From Candidatus Dormiibacterota bacterium (GTDB taxonomy: Bacteria; Chloroflexota; Dormibacteria; Aeolococcales; Aeolococcaceae): DNA of 17,146 bases. The notes beneath the pieces are model-generated. The model was not told the origin of the DNA. It saw nothing but the letters and a program-made list of their open reading frames with translations, and made no database searches. Positions 6,980 through 13,870 of this stretch are shown one piece after another (within the stretch, counting starts at the first letter, position 1; every line of letters begins with the position of its first letter). The position numbers and the translations under genes were made by a program. The stretch is taken from the NCBI GenBank assembly GCA_019234035.1, contig JAFALX010000158.1:1-17146 (forward strand), read 5' to 3'.

Positions 6980-8173
6980 CCCCAAGAACGCCGTGAGCGA
7001 GCCGGCGCCGCCGGCGCCGCCCATGGCAACCGGGATCGACGGCAGGTTGGGCAGCTGGCTCTGCGGGTTGTCGCACGTCGCGTTGGCTGCGGGCAGCTCG
7101 GTGATGGGCAGCTCGAGGCAGATGCGCGTGATCGGGTTGTTGTTCACACCGATGGCGCCACCGAGCGTGGTCGGTCCGTGCACCAGTCCGAGGATCAGCG
7201 ATTCGATCGGTGCAAGGTTGCTGTACCCCGTGCCCTGCGGGATGGTGCTGCCCTGGCCGGTGAGCACCGACTGACCCAGCTGCGAGAGCAGCGCGGCCTC
7301 CGACTGCGTGCCCGACCCGAGCGCGGGGATCAGGCGCGTCGCGGCGTCGATGGTGGCCGCCAGGCTGCCGTTGCCGATCGGTCCGTCGAGCGCGACATTG
7401 AGGTCGGCCAGCGAGGTGTTGGCGTCGGTGAACTGGCGGCTGAACTGCGTCTGCACGCTCTCGATGTCGTTGAGGGTGTTCTGCCCGTTGCCGATCAGCT
7501 GGCTGATCTGCGCCAGCTGATCGTCGCTGGTGATCTTGTTCAGCACGCCGTCGAGACCGACGAGAATGCGATCGAGATCGGCATCCCGGTTGTCCAGCGT
7601 CTGCCCGGTGACGGCGAGATTGGCCAGGTCCGACTTGCCCGCGGAGATGGCGGTGTTCAGGTCCTGCCCGCGCCCGGCGACACCCGCGCCGAGGTCGTCG
7701 AGCAACACGCGCACCGCGGTGCGTGTCGTCGGGTCGAGGGAGTTGATGAACTGGTCGAGCTCAACCGGGTCTGCGTTCGCACCGGCCTGGTACGTCTGCG
7801 TCGCGTCGTACGCCGCTGCACTCGACGGGCCGTCGTGCATGTCGACGTACTTCTCACCGAGCAGCGACTTCGGCCGGATGTCGACGGTCAGCCCCTTGTG
7901 CAGGGGCCAGTGCGCGCCGTCGATGGCTGCGACGACGATGGCGGAGTTGTTGCTCGTGGGCTCGATGCTCTGCACCGACCCGACGCGCGCCCCGGACGCG
8001 AGCACGTCGCTGCCGCTGACGAGGCCGTCGGCGCTGGGGAACTCGATGCGCAGCAGGTGCGACGGAGCACCGCCGAGCTGCACCGAGGCAAAGGCGAACG
8101 CGGTGCCCGCGAGGATCACCACGAGCAGCGCCATACCGACGATCAGGGACTTCGTCAACCGCATCGTGCTCAA
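6974..8173 (-). CDS. MCE family protein, first of six (MCE1)
   Basis: 399 residues if it begins at the TTG at 8173. That codon overlaps the ATPase stop as TTGA, in keeping with the overlap style of the operon. An in-frame ATG at 8164, three codons later, is the main alternative. There is a TM helix at about 9-30 and an MCE domain at about 39-112 with VLASGARVGSVQSI and LLGEKYVDM (104-112). The helical segment spans about 135-300. The tail contains two cysteines (ICLEL, ATCDN) and ends in a Gly/Ala-rich stretch (MGGAGGAGS). It directly follows the permease and ATPase genes, the place held by MceA in mycobacterial operons, though orthology to MceA is not established. Role: MCE subunit of the envelope lipid transporter. 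Confidence 0.9.
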   Translation of the reverse strand: MSTMRLTKSLIVGMALLVVILAGTAFAFASVQLGGAPSHLLRIEFPSADGLVSGSDVLASGARVGSVQSIEPTSNNSAIVVAAIDGAHWPLHKGLTVDIRPKSLLGEKYVDMHDGPSSAAAYDATQTYQAGANADPVELDQFINSLDPTTRTAVRVLLDDLGAGVAGRGQDLNTAISAGKSDLANLAVTGQTLDNRDADLDRILVGLDGVLNKITSDDQLAQISQLIGNGQNTLNDIESVQTQFSRQFTDANTSLADLNVALDGPIGNGSLAATIDAATRLIPALGSGTQSEAALLSQLGQSVLTGQGSTIPQGTGYSNLAPIESLILGLVHGPTTLGGAIGVNNNPITRICLELPITELPAANATCDNPQSQLPNLPSIPVAMGGAGGAGSLTAFLGS

Positions 8174-9078
8174 TCCATCCCGAGCGGCCCCTCGGAGGAC
8201 GCGTTGAAGAATTGATGCACGAACTCGTCGTCCGAGAGCTCGATCTCGCGCTTGGTGCCGAAGTGGCGCATGCGGCCCTTGTAGAGGATCCCGATGTTGT
8301 CCGCGAAGCGGCGCACGGCGCCGACGTCGTGGCTGACCACGATGCTCGTGGCGTGGTACTTGTCGCTGATCTCGCGGATGAGGTCGCAGAGCAGCGTGGT
8401 GCGCACCGGGTCGAGCCCGGAGTCCGGCTCGTCGAAGAGCAGGATCTTGGGCTCCATGACGAGCGCGCGCGCAAAGCCCGCGCGCTTGCGCATGCCGCCC
8501 GACAGCTCGTTCGGCATGCGCCTCTCCGCACCGGCGAGTCCGACCTCGTGGAGGTGCTCCATGACGATGCTGCGAATGTCGCCCTCGCTCTTGCGCGTCT
8601 GCTGCCGCAGCGGGAAGGCGACGTTGTCGTATAGGTTCATGGAGCTGAACAGCGCCCCGTCCTGGAACAGCATGCCGATGCCGCGGCGCAGCGCCAGCAG
8701 CTGATGCTCGTTGAGCCTGGGCACGTCCTGCCCGTCGACGAAGACGTCACCGCGGTCCGGCGGCAGCAGGCCGACGATGTGCCGCAGCGTCACGCTCTTG
8801 CCCGTGCCGGACGGGCCCATCAGCACGGTGATCTCGCCGCGCGGGATGCGCACCGTCACGCCGTCGAGCACCTTCAACGAGCCGAACGCCTTGTGCACCT
8901 CGTGCAGCTCGATGACCGCATCCTTGTCCCACGTGGACTGCGACTGCGACGGCGGCCGCTGCACGGCCGGCGCAACGGCGGACGGGCGCGGCGACCAGGC
9001 CTGGCCGGCGGGGCGCGGGGCGGGCGGGACCGCGACGGGGCCGCGGGCTGTCGGTGGGGTCGGCTGGTATGCGGTCAT
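8170..9078 (-). CDS. mlaF: ABC transporter ATPase, MlaF/Mkl (MceG) type
   Basis: 302 residues. All ABC motifs are visible: Walker A GPSGTGKS (88-95), Q-loop Gln in MLFQDG (139), signature LSGGM (192-196) within LSGGMRKRAGFARAL, Walker B ILLFDEP (212-218) with DSGLD after it, and the switch His in VVSHD (250). The signature LSGGM(R/Q)KR and DEPDSGLDP are characteristic of the MlaF/Mkl subfamily, which powers MCE transporters. The first ~50 residues are a Pro/Ala/Gln-rich extension ahead of the ATPase fold (about 54 onward). The C-terminal helix (SDDEFVHQFFNA) resembles the Mkl/MlaF tail that contacts partner subunits. It lies 4 bp after permease B and overlaps MCE1. In mycobacteria the single MceG is encoded away from the mce operons; here it is inside. 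Confidence 0.96.
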   Translation of the reverse strand: MTAYQPTPPTARGPVAVPPAPRPAGQAWSPRPSAVAPAVQRPPSQSQSTWDKDAVIELHEVHKAFGSLKVLDGVTVRIPRGEITVLMGPSGTGKSVTLRHIVGLLPPDRGDVFVDGQDVPRLNEHQLLALRRGIGMLFQDGALFSSMNLYDNVAFPLRQQTRKSEGDIRSIVMEHLHEVGLAGAERRMPNELSGGMRKRAGFARALVMEPKILLFDEPDSGLDPVRTTLLCDLIREISDKYHATSIVVSHDVGAVRRFADNIGILYKGRMRHFGTKREIELSDDEFVHQFFNASSEGPLGMD

Positions 9079-9082
9079 CGGC

Positions 9083-10006
9083 TCATATCTGAATCGGGAG
9101 GTTGGGGTTGGTGCCCCAGAAGATCTGCGTGAGCAGGGCGTTGACGACCACGGTGATCACGAGCGCGAGCGCCATCGTTCTGGCCACCGCGCGGCCGATG
9201 CCCACGGCTCCTCCGGTGACGTTGTAGCCGTAGTAGACGGCGACGCAGACGATGAGGAACGCGAACACCACCGCCTTGATCAGCGAGAACCCGAGGTCCT
9301 GAAGGTTGAGGAAGCGATAGAAGTAGTCGCTGTAGATGCCGCTGGAGATGGTGCCCGCGGGAACCTGGAAGATCTGCACCACGTACGAGCCCAGGTACGA
9401 CACGCCGAGCGCCAGCAGGTACATGAACGGCAGCACCATGAACGTCGCGAGCATGCGCGTGCTCACCAGATAGATCTTGCTCGGGATGCCCATGACCTCG
9501 AGCGCATCGATCTCCTCGTTGACGCGCATGGTGCCGAGCTCGGCGACGAGCCCGCAGCCCACCTTGGCGCCGATGGCGAATCCGAAGAACAGCGGCGTGA
9601 TCTCGCGCGTGTCGCAGATCGCGTTGAACACGCCGGCCAGCGACTGCGCGCCGATCTGCGACAGCGAATAGTACGCCTCGATGCTGCACTCGCTGCCGGT
9701 GAAGTACGTGAGCACGAGCGCCACCGGCGTCGAACCGATGGCGATGAACGCGGCGTACCACCAGATCTCGCGTCCGTAGCGCAGCGACTGCGGAATCCGC
9801 GCCAGCGCGCCGCCCGAGAACTTCACCATCTCGCCGAGCGTCTGCAGCCGCGATCGCGCGCCCCGCACCACGGCGGGCACGGGTTCGCGGCGCGGCGGCA
9901 CCGGCGGACGCGGCGGCCGTGTCCTCGTCACCACGGCGCCAACCTCTCCGCGCCTCCGCCCTCCCCTCGCTGCGCCACGCGCCGCGCGCCTCGAATCTCC
10001 CGTCAT
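9083..10006 (-). CDS. mlaE: MlaE/YrbE-family permease, second of two (B)
   Basis: 307 residues from the ATG at 10006, which overlaps the preceding stop as ATGA. The MlaE/YrbE family motif is clear at about 157-173 (ELGTMRVNEEIDALEVMG, inside the longer cytoplasmic loop), preceded by FGFAIGAKVGCGLVA. Hydrophobic helices appear at about 83-101, 138-156, 186-210, 243-262 and 279-297. The first ~55 residues are Arg/Pro/Gly-rich and not typical of the family; a GTG near residue 26 could be an alternative start. In MCE systems two YrbE proteins form the membrane core that binds the ATPase below and the MCE ring above. The paired, non-identical permeases imply a heterodimer. Confidence 0.93.
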   Translation of the reverse strand: MTGDSRRAARGAARGGRRRGEVGAVVTRTRPPRPPVPPRREPVPAVVRGARSRLQTLGEMVKFSGGALARIPQSLRYGREIWWYAAFIAIGSTPVALVLTYFTGSECSIEAYYSLSQIGAQSLAGVFNAICDTREITPLFFGFAIGAKVGCGLVAELGTMRVNEEIDALEVMGIPSKIYLVSTRMLATFMVLPFMYLLALGVSYLGSYVVQIFQVPAGTISSGIYSDYFYRFLNLQDLGFSLIKAVVFAFLIVCVAVYYGYNVTGGAVGIGRAVARTMALALVITVVVNALLTQIFWGTNPNLPIQI

Positions 10007-10782
10007 CGCAGCACGTTGTTGGAGTGGAACAGCGCAAGCACTGTCGGGGTGTACAGGTACTCGAAGATCTGGATGCTGACGAACGACGCCACGACAGCCT
10101 GGTGCACCGCGCGCGCCACGCCCTCGGCGCCGCCCCGCGCGGTGATGCCCTTGTAGCAACAGATCGTGGCGATGAGCATGCCGAAGATGATGCATTTGAT
10201 CTCGCCGCCGTACAGGTCCTGCAGCGTTCCCTGCGTGAAGAACGTGCTGATGAACGCGCCGCTGTTCACCCCCACGAGCAGGACGCTCGCGAGGTACCCG
10301 CTGAGACACGTGAACGCGATCATCGGGATGTTGTAGAGGGCGGTCATGAACGCGAGCGCGAGAAACCGCGGCACGACGATGAACAGGATGTTCGACATGC
10401 CCATGACGCTCAGCGCCTCGAGCTCGTCGCGCACCTTTCGTGCACCGAGATCGGCCGTGATGGCCGTTCCGGCGACCGCGGCGACCATCAGGCCGGTCGC
10501 AACGGGCGCGAACTCGCGCACGTTCGCGAGGACCATGAAGCCGCCGATGCGCCACTCCGCCGACGCCAGCTTGAAGAAGTTGCCCGCCTCGAGCGCGACG
10601 ATGACGCCCCAGCCGAGTCCGGTGAGCAGCAGCGGCACGAAGCAGGCGCCGAGGATGAACCGGCACTGCTCGAGGAACTCACCCAGGTAGAAGGGTCGCT
10701 GGAACGTTCCTCGCACCGCCGCGACGAACAGGAGCGACTGGTCCCCCAAGGCCGTGAGGCCCTGACGTGCCCGGCTACCCAC
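10003..10782 (-). CDS. mlaE: MlaE/YrbE-family permease, first of two (A)
   Basis: 259 residues, close to the usual family length. It begins at GTG 10782; the ATG 14 bp upstream reads into a stop after seven codons. The family motif is present at about 111-128 (DLGARKVRDELEALSVMG). Hydrophobic segments lie at about 43-64, 82-106, 131-170 and 196-212, with a final one at about 228-250. It is the first gene of the mce operon and overlaps permease B by four bases. It forms the membrane core of the lipid transporter with permease B and the MlaF-type ATPase. A start-proximal GGGA is the only Shine-Dalgarno-like element. Confidence 0.93.
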   Translation of the reverse strand: MGSRARQGLTALGDQSLLFVAAVRGTFQRPFYLGEFLEQCRFILGACFVPLLLTGLGWGVIVALEAGNFFKLASAEWRIGGFMVLANVREFAPVATGLMVAAVAGTAITADLGARKVRDELEALSVMGMSNILFIVVPRFLALAFMTALYNIPMIAFTCLSGYLASVLLVGVNSGAFISTFFTQGTLQDLYGGEIKCIIFGMLIATICCYKGITARGGAEGVARAVHQAVVASFVSIQIFEYLYTPTVLALFHSNNVLR

Positions 10783-10966
10783 CGATCAGATTTCCCATGT
10801 GCCCGCTACCCCGAGGCGGCCGGGGAGCCGGGCGGTTCCATTTGTGCCGTTCTGAGGTTTGCAACGCGCCAGACGTGACAATACCTGCGCCCAACCCCGG
10901 TGCGACCTTTGTATCGTGATTGTGCCGTGGCGGTACGTAACTGCGGGGTGCCCCTATCCTTCGAGC
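10783..10966. promoter_or_regulatory. Divergent intergenic region between the mce operon and the GT2-GtrA operon
   Basis: This 184-bp stretch separates two divergently transcribed operons, so it must carry both promoters unless transcription enters from elsewhere. I see no convincing -35/-10 pair. On the plus strand, TATCCT (10955-10960) ends six bases before the ATG at 10967. That spacing would fit a leaderless transcript, but it lacks a good -35. An imperfect dyad lies at 10859-10881. No small open frame with a credible ribosome binding site was found. Confidence 0.5.
10859..10881. promoter_or_regulatory. Imperfect dyad, candidate operator
   Basis: TTGCAACG (10859-10866) and CGTGACAA (10874-10881) are inverted copies matching at 6 of 8 positions around a 7-bp centre. 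The spacing resembles operators of dimeric TetR- or GntR-type repressors. Its location mid-way between two divergent operons is suggestive. The assignment is tentative because dyads of this quality arise by chance. Confidence 0.3.
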
Positions 10967-12475
10967 ATGGGTGCTCCGCTCGTCAGCATCGTCGTGCCCA
11001 CCCGGAACGAAGCTGACAACATCGCACCGCTCATCGAGCGTCTGGCGGCGGCGTTGCCCGATGTCGATTACGAGCTGTGCTTTGTCGACGACAGCGATGA
11101 CGGCACGCAGGACCGCATTGCGGCGTTGGAGCGTGAGCGCAGTTACGTCCGCGCAGTGCTGCGGCGCGGCGCCGAGCGCGCCGGCGGCCTCAGCACAGCA
11201 GTGGTGACAGGCCTGCGATTGGCGCGCGGCCGCTACGTCTGCGTGATGGACGCGGATCTGCAGCACCCGCCCGAGCTCATCCCGAAGCTGCTGGAGCAGG
11301 CGGCCGCGGGCGCGGACCTCGTGGTGGCCAGCCGCTATGTTCGCGGCGGCGAAGACACGGGACTGAACGGCTTCGCGCGCCGGGCCGTGAGCCGCGGCGC
11401 GTCGTTCGCAGCGCACCTGCTTTTCCGCGAGGCGCGGCGCTCGAGCGACCCACTGTCGGGCTTCTTCCTCTGCCGCCGCGCCCTGATCGACGGCATCGAG
11501 TTCCGCCCCGTGGGGTTCAAGATCCTGCTGGAGCTCCTGGTCTGTGTGCCCGCCCTGCACGTGGTCGACGTCGCGGTGACCCAGGAGGCCCGCGCCCACG
11601 GTTCCAGCAAGGCGAGCATGAATCAGGGGCTGCTGTACCTCCGCCATCTGCGATCGCTGTTCCTCGATGTCCCCGGGTCGGCGCGGCGCTGGAAGTTCGG
11701 CCTGGTCGGCCTCAGCGGCGTGGCGGTCCTGGTGCCGGCGGTATGGGCGCTGAGCGGCCCGGGCGGCGTCAACCCCCTGATCGCGTTCGTCCCCGCGTTC
11801 CTGCTGAGCGCTGCCTGGAACAGCGCGCTCAACTGGCGCTGGACCTTCGCCGACCAGCACCGGCAGAGCGGCGCCCCCCGCCACTACATCGACTTCGCCA
11901 TCCTGACCGGCGTCCTCATGTTCGGCGGCTTCGCCGGGTTGCTGTCGCTCCACGTGAGCGTGGTTCCGGCCGCCCTCGCTGCAGCGGCGCTGGCCATGGC
12001 GGTCAACGGATTTGCCAACAACGCGTCCGTGCGGCGGCGCCCCTCGGCGTGGGCGCGCATCGCGGTCGACCGCGGCGTCCAGGCGACGCTGGCCAGCCTC
12101 GCGGAGCGGCTGGGCGCGGACCGCGCCTTCGTGCTGCCACCCCGCGGTGACGTGCCCGGGCTGCCCGGCGGCCTTCTGGCGTACGCCGTGGGCACCAAAC
12201 ACCCGCTGCTGCTCAGCGAGGCCGCCTCGTACCGCGCGCAGCGGCGGCGCAACATCGAGGGGCTCTCGCGGCTGATCCTCCCGGTGGTCGATGGCGATAC
12301 CGTCGTCGGCGTCGTGATCTGCGAGCGGACCGCCCCCCGAGGCTTCACCCCCGCCGACTTCGAGCTCGCCACCCAGGCGGTCTCCGACCTCGTCGGCCCG
12401 CTCACCGAGGCGGCGCGGCTCGGGACGAGCCTCAGCGTCACCTCGTCGGCGTCCGCAGCGGCAAGCACCGGCTAG
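10967..12475 (+). CDS. Three-domain protein: GT2 polyprenyl/dolichol-phosphate glycosyltransferase + GtrA-like membrane domain + GAF-like domain
   Basis: 502 residues from the ATG at 10967; the 36 codons open upstream are not protein-like. Residues 1-235 form a GT2 domain of the DPM1 type: VSIVVPTRNE (6-15), FVDDSDDGT (39-47), the metal/nucleotide-binding DADLQHP (95-101), SDPLSGFF (160-167) and FKILLELL (184-191). Residues 242-355 form a GtrA-like block with four predicted helices (about 245-262, 270-289, 308-327, 331-350) and the family-typical NSALNWRWTF. Residues ~365-485 look like a GAF fold (LSRLILPVVDGDTVVGVVIC, FTPADFELATQAVSDLV). GT2-GtrA fusions are well known and transfer a sugar from a nucleotide sugar to a polyprenyl phosphate carrier or help flip it. 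The C-terminal GAF-like part is unusual and could sense a ligand. It leads a plus-strand operon, with the next start only 10 bp after its stop. Sugar and lipid carrier are unknown. Confidence 0.88.
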   Translation: MGAPLVSIVVPTRNEADNIAPLIERLAAALPDVDYELCFVDDSDDGTQDRIAALERERSYVRAVLRRGAERAGGLSTAVVTGLRLARGRYVCVMDADLQHPPELIPKLLEQAAAGADLVVASRYVRGGEDTGLNGFARRAVSRGASFAAHLLFREARRSSDPLSGFFLCRRALIDGIEFRPVGFKILLELLVCVPALHVVDVAVTQEARAHGSSKASMNQGLLYLRHLRSLFLDVPGSARRWKFGLVGLSGVAVLVPAVWALSGPGGVNPLIAFVPAFLLSAAWNSALNWRWTFADQHRQSGAPRHYIDFAILTGVLMFGGFAGLLSLHVSVVPAALAAAALAMAVNGFANNASVRRRPSAWARIAVDRGVQATLASLAERLGADRAFVLPPRGDVPGLPGGLLAYAVGTKHPLLLSEAASYRAQRRRNIEGLSRLILPVVDGDTVVGVVICERTAPRGFTPADFELATQAVSDLVGPLTEAARLGTSLSVTSSASAAASTG

Positions 12476-12485
12476 TGCCGTAGCT

Positions 12486-13181
12486 GTGCTCCGCGGCCGG
12501 CGACGCCAGGCGTGGGTGGCGATCGGGGCGAGTGCCGTTGCGCTCCTGATGGTCTGGCGCCTGCTGCCCGCGGCGTCTCCCCCGCTCTACGACGGCATCT
12601 GCATCGCCGACCCGTACCGGCACCTCGGCGGAAACCCTGCGCCCACCTCGGCGACCTCGTCGTTCCCCGGCGCGCAGTTCCCCGCGGCAGAGGTGCTGAC
12701 CAGCGAGACGCCGGCGCAGGCGCAGGTGCTGATGATGGCCGGGACCTTCAGCGCGGCCTCGTCGATCAGCGTGACGGTCCAGCCGGTCGCGCCTCCCGCA
12801 CCGCCGCCGCCCGGCAAAACGCAGGACGGCAACGCGTACCAGATCACCGCGACGTCCGGCGGGCAGCAGGTGCAGCCCAGCTCGTCAGATCCCGCCACCA
12901 TCGTGCTGCGCGGGTCGGGGGCGAGCGGGTCGCTGGTGCTCTATGTGGACCCAGGCGGCGGCTGGCAGCCGTTGAAGACCTTCAACCTCGGGTGCGGGTT
13001 CACGTTCGAGGCGGTGTCGCCGAAGCTGGGCTACTTCGCGCTCTTCCGGTCCGCCGGATCTGCGGGGACGTCGTCGAGCGGCGGGGGATTCCCGATCGGC
13101 ATTGTCATCGCCATCCTCGGGGCGCTCATCGTGCTCGCGACCATTGTGCTGGCGCGATTCGCAGCCGCGAGGCGACGATGA
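12486..13181 (+). CDS. Membrane-anchored protein of unknown family, first tandem paralogue
   Basis: 231 residues starting at GTG 12486, immediately after an in-frame stop region. A basic N-terminus precedes a TM helix (about 12-27). A conserved motif SPPLYDGIC (31-39) follows, then a Pro-rich, beta-prone ectodomain with PPAPPPP (103-109), YQITAT (118-123) and TFNLGC (165-170). LGYFALFRSAG and a Gly/Ser hinge then lead to a second TM helix (about 204-223) and a basic end RFAAARRR. Both cysteines (39 and 170) are conserved in the next protein, suggesting a disulfide between the two ends of the ectodomain. I infer both termini are cytosolic with the domain outside. The stop overlaps the next ATG as ATGA. 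I cannot name a family or function; the pairing with its paralogue suggests a heterodimer. Confidence 0.85.
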   Translation: MLRGRRRQAWVAIGASAVALLMVWRLLPAASPPLYDGICIADPYRHLGGNPAPTSATSSFPGAQFPAAEVLTSETPAQAQVLMMAGTFSAASSISVTVQPVAPPAPPPPGKTQDGNAYQITATSGGQQVQPSSSDPATIVLRGSGASGSLVLYVDPGGGWQPLKTFNLGCGFTFEAVSPKLGYFALFRSAGSAGTSSSGGGFPIGIVIAILGALIVLATIVLARFAAARRR

Positions 13182-13870
13182 GCGGGAAAACGGACACCGC
13201 CGGTCAGGCGTGGATCGTGATGGCCGCGGGCGCCGTCGGACTCGTGCTGCTGTGGCGTCTGGTGCCGCCCACCTCGCCACCCCTCTACGACGGCCTGTGC
13301 ACCCCTGCTCCCCCATACAGGCATCTGGGCGGCAGCCCGCCGCCGCTCTCCGCCAGCGCCACCTATTTCGCGACTGCTTTTCCGGCTGCCGAGGTGCAGA
13401 CCGGCGAGACCCCGCCCCAAGCACAGGTTCTGATGATGGCCGGCACATTCAGCGCCCCATCGACGGTCACCGTGGCGGTCACGCCGGTAGCCCCGCCCGC
13501 CCCGCCGCCTCGCGGCATGCTCCAGGACGGCAACGCGTATCGGGTCAGCGCCACCACCGGCGGCCAGGAGCTCCAGCCGAGCCCGCAGAACCCGGTGACG
13601 GTCGAACTGCTGGGATCCGGTTCGAGCTCTGCGCTGGTCCTCTACGCCAGCTCCGGTGACGGCTGGACGGCCTTGCGTACGTTCAATCTCGGCTGCGGCA
13701 TCACGTTCGAGGCAGTCGCTCCGAAACTGGGCTACTTCGCGCTGTTCCGCACCGCCGGAGCGCCGAGCTCCGGAGGCTTCCCGATCGGCATTGTCGTCGC
13801 CATCCTCGGGGCGCTCATCGTGATCGCGACCCTCGTGCTGGCGCGATTCGCAGCCGCGAGGCGGCGATGA
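13089..13870 (+). repeat. Near-identical 93-bp direct repeat at the 3' ends of the two paralogues
   Basis: 13089-13181 and 13778-13870 line up without gaps and differ at about 5 of 93 positions by my count, far closer than the rest of the two genes. The span given covers both copies and the DNA between them (offset 689 bp). The repeat encodes the last TM helix and basic tail and includes both ATGA junctions. It suggests a tandem duplication whose 3' ends were homogenised or constrained. Confidence 0.8.
13178..13870 (+). CDS. Membrane-anchored protein of unknown family, second tandem paralogue
   Basis: 230 residues from the ATG at 13178, which overlaps the previous stop as ATGA. It is a full-length paralogue of the preceding protein with the same plan. 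There is a TM helix at about 12-27, then SPPLYDGLC (33-41), PYRHLGG (46-52), QAQVLMMAGTFSA (81-93), a PPAPPP tract, DGNAYRVSAT, RTFNLGCG (167-174), PKLGYFALF, a second TM (about 203-222) and a basic RFAAARRR end. Cysteines 41 and 173 match those of its partner. Ectodomains have diverged, with blocks of identity separated by variable stretches. The last 93 bp are nearly identical in DNA to the same part of the first copy. Its stop overlaps the protease start as ATGA. Function unknown; it probably works with its neighbour at the cell surface. Confidence 0.87.
   Translation: MSGKTDTAGQAWIVMAAGAVGLVLLWRLVPPTSPPLYDGLCTPAPPYRHLGGSPPPLSASATYFATAFPAAEVQTGETPPQAQVLMMAGTFSAPSTVTVAVTPVAPPAPPPRGMLQDGNAYRVSATTGGQELQPSPQNPVTVELLGSGSSSALVLYASSGDGWTALRTFNLGCGITFEAVAPKLGYFALFRTAGAPSSGGFPIGIVVAILGALIVIATLVLARFAAARRR

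Noticed and set aside
7178..10878. Plus-strand frames over MCE1, the ATPase and the permeases (for example 7178-8215, 8711-10156, 9919-10878)
   Set aside because: They are Arg/His/Glu-rich translations antisense to genes with intact Walker and MlaE motifs, and have no credible ribosome binding sites.
10905..10966. A standard -35/-10 promoter for the GT2-GtrA gene (TTGTAT at 10909 with TACGTA at 10934)
   Set aside because: The spacing is about 19 bp and both hexamers are poor. A leaderless start near TATCCT is at least as likely, so no promoter was called.
10775..12202. 475-codon minus-strand frame opposite the GT2-GtrA gene
   Set aside because: Composition is low-complexity and charged with no recognisable motif, while the plus strand carries DADLQHP and GtrA helices. 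It is treated as a shadow.
12512..13177. Extension of the second paralogue upstream into the first (frame open from 12512)
   Set aside because: Before 13178 the frame is Arg-rich and antiphase to the first paralogue. The ATGA overlap and paralogue alignment fix the start at 13178.
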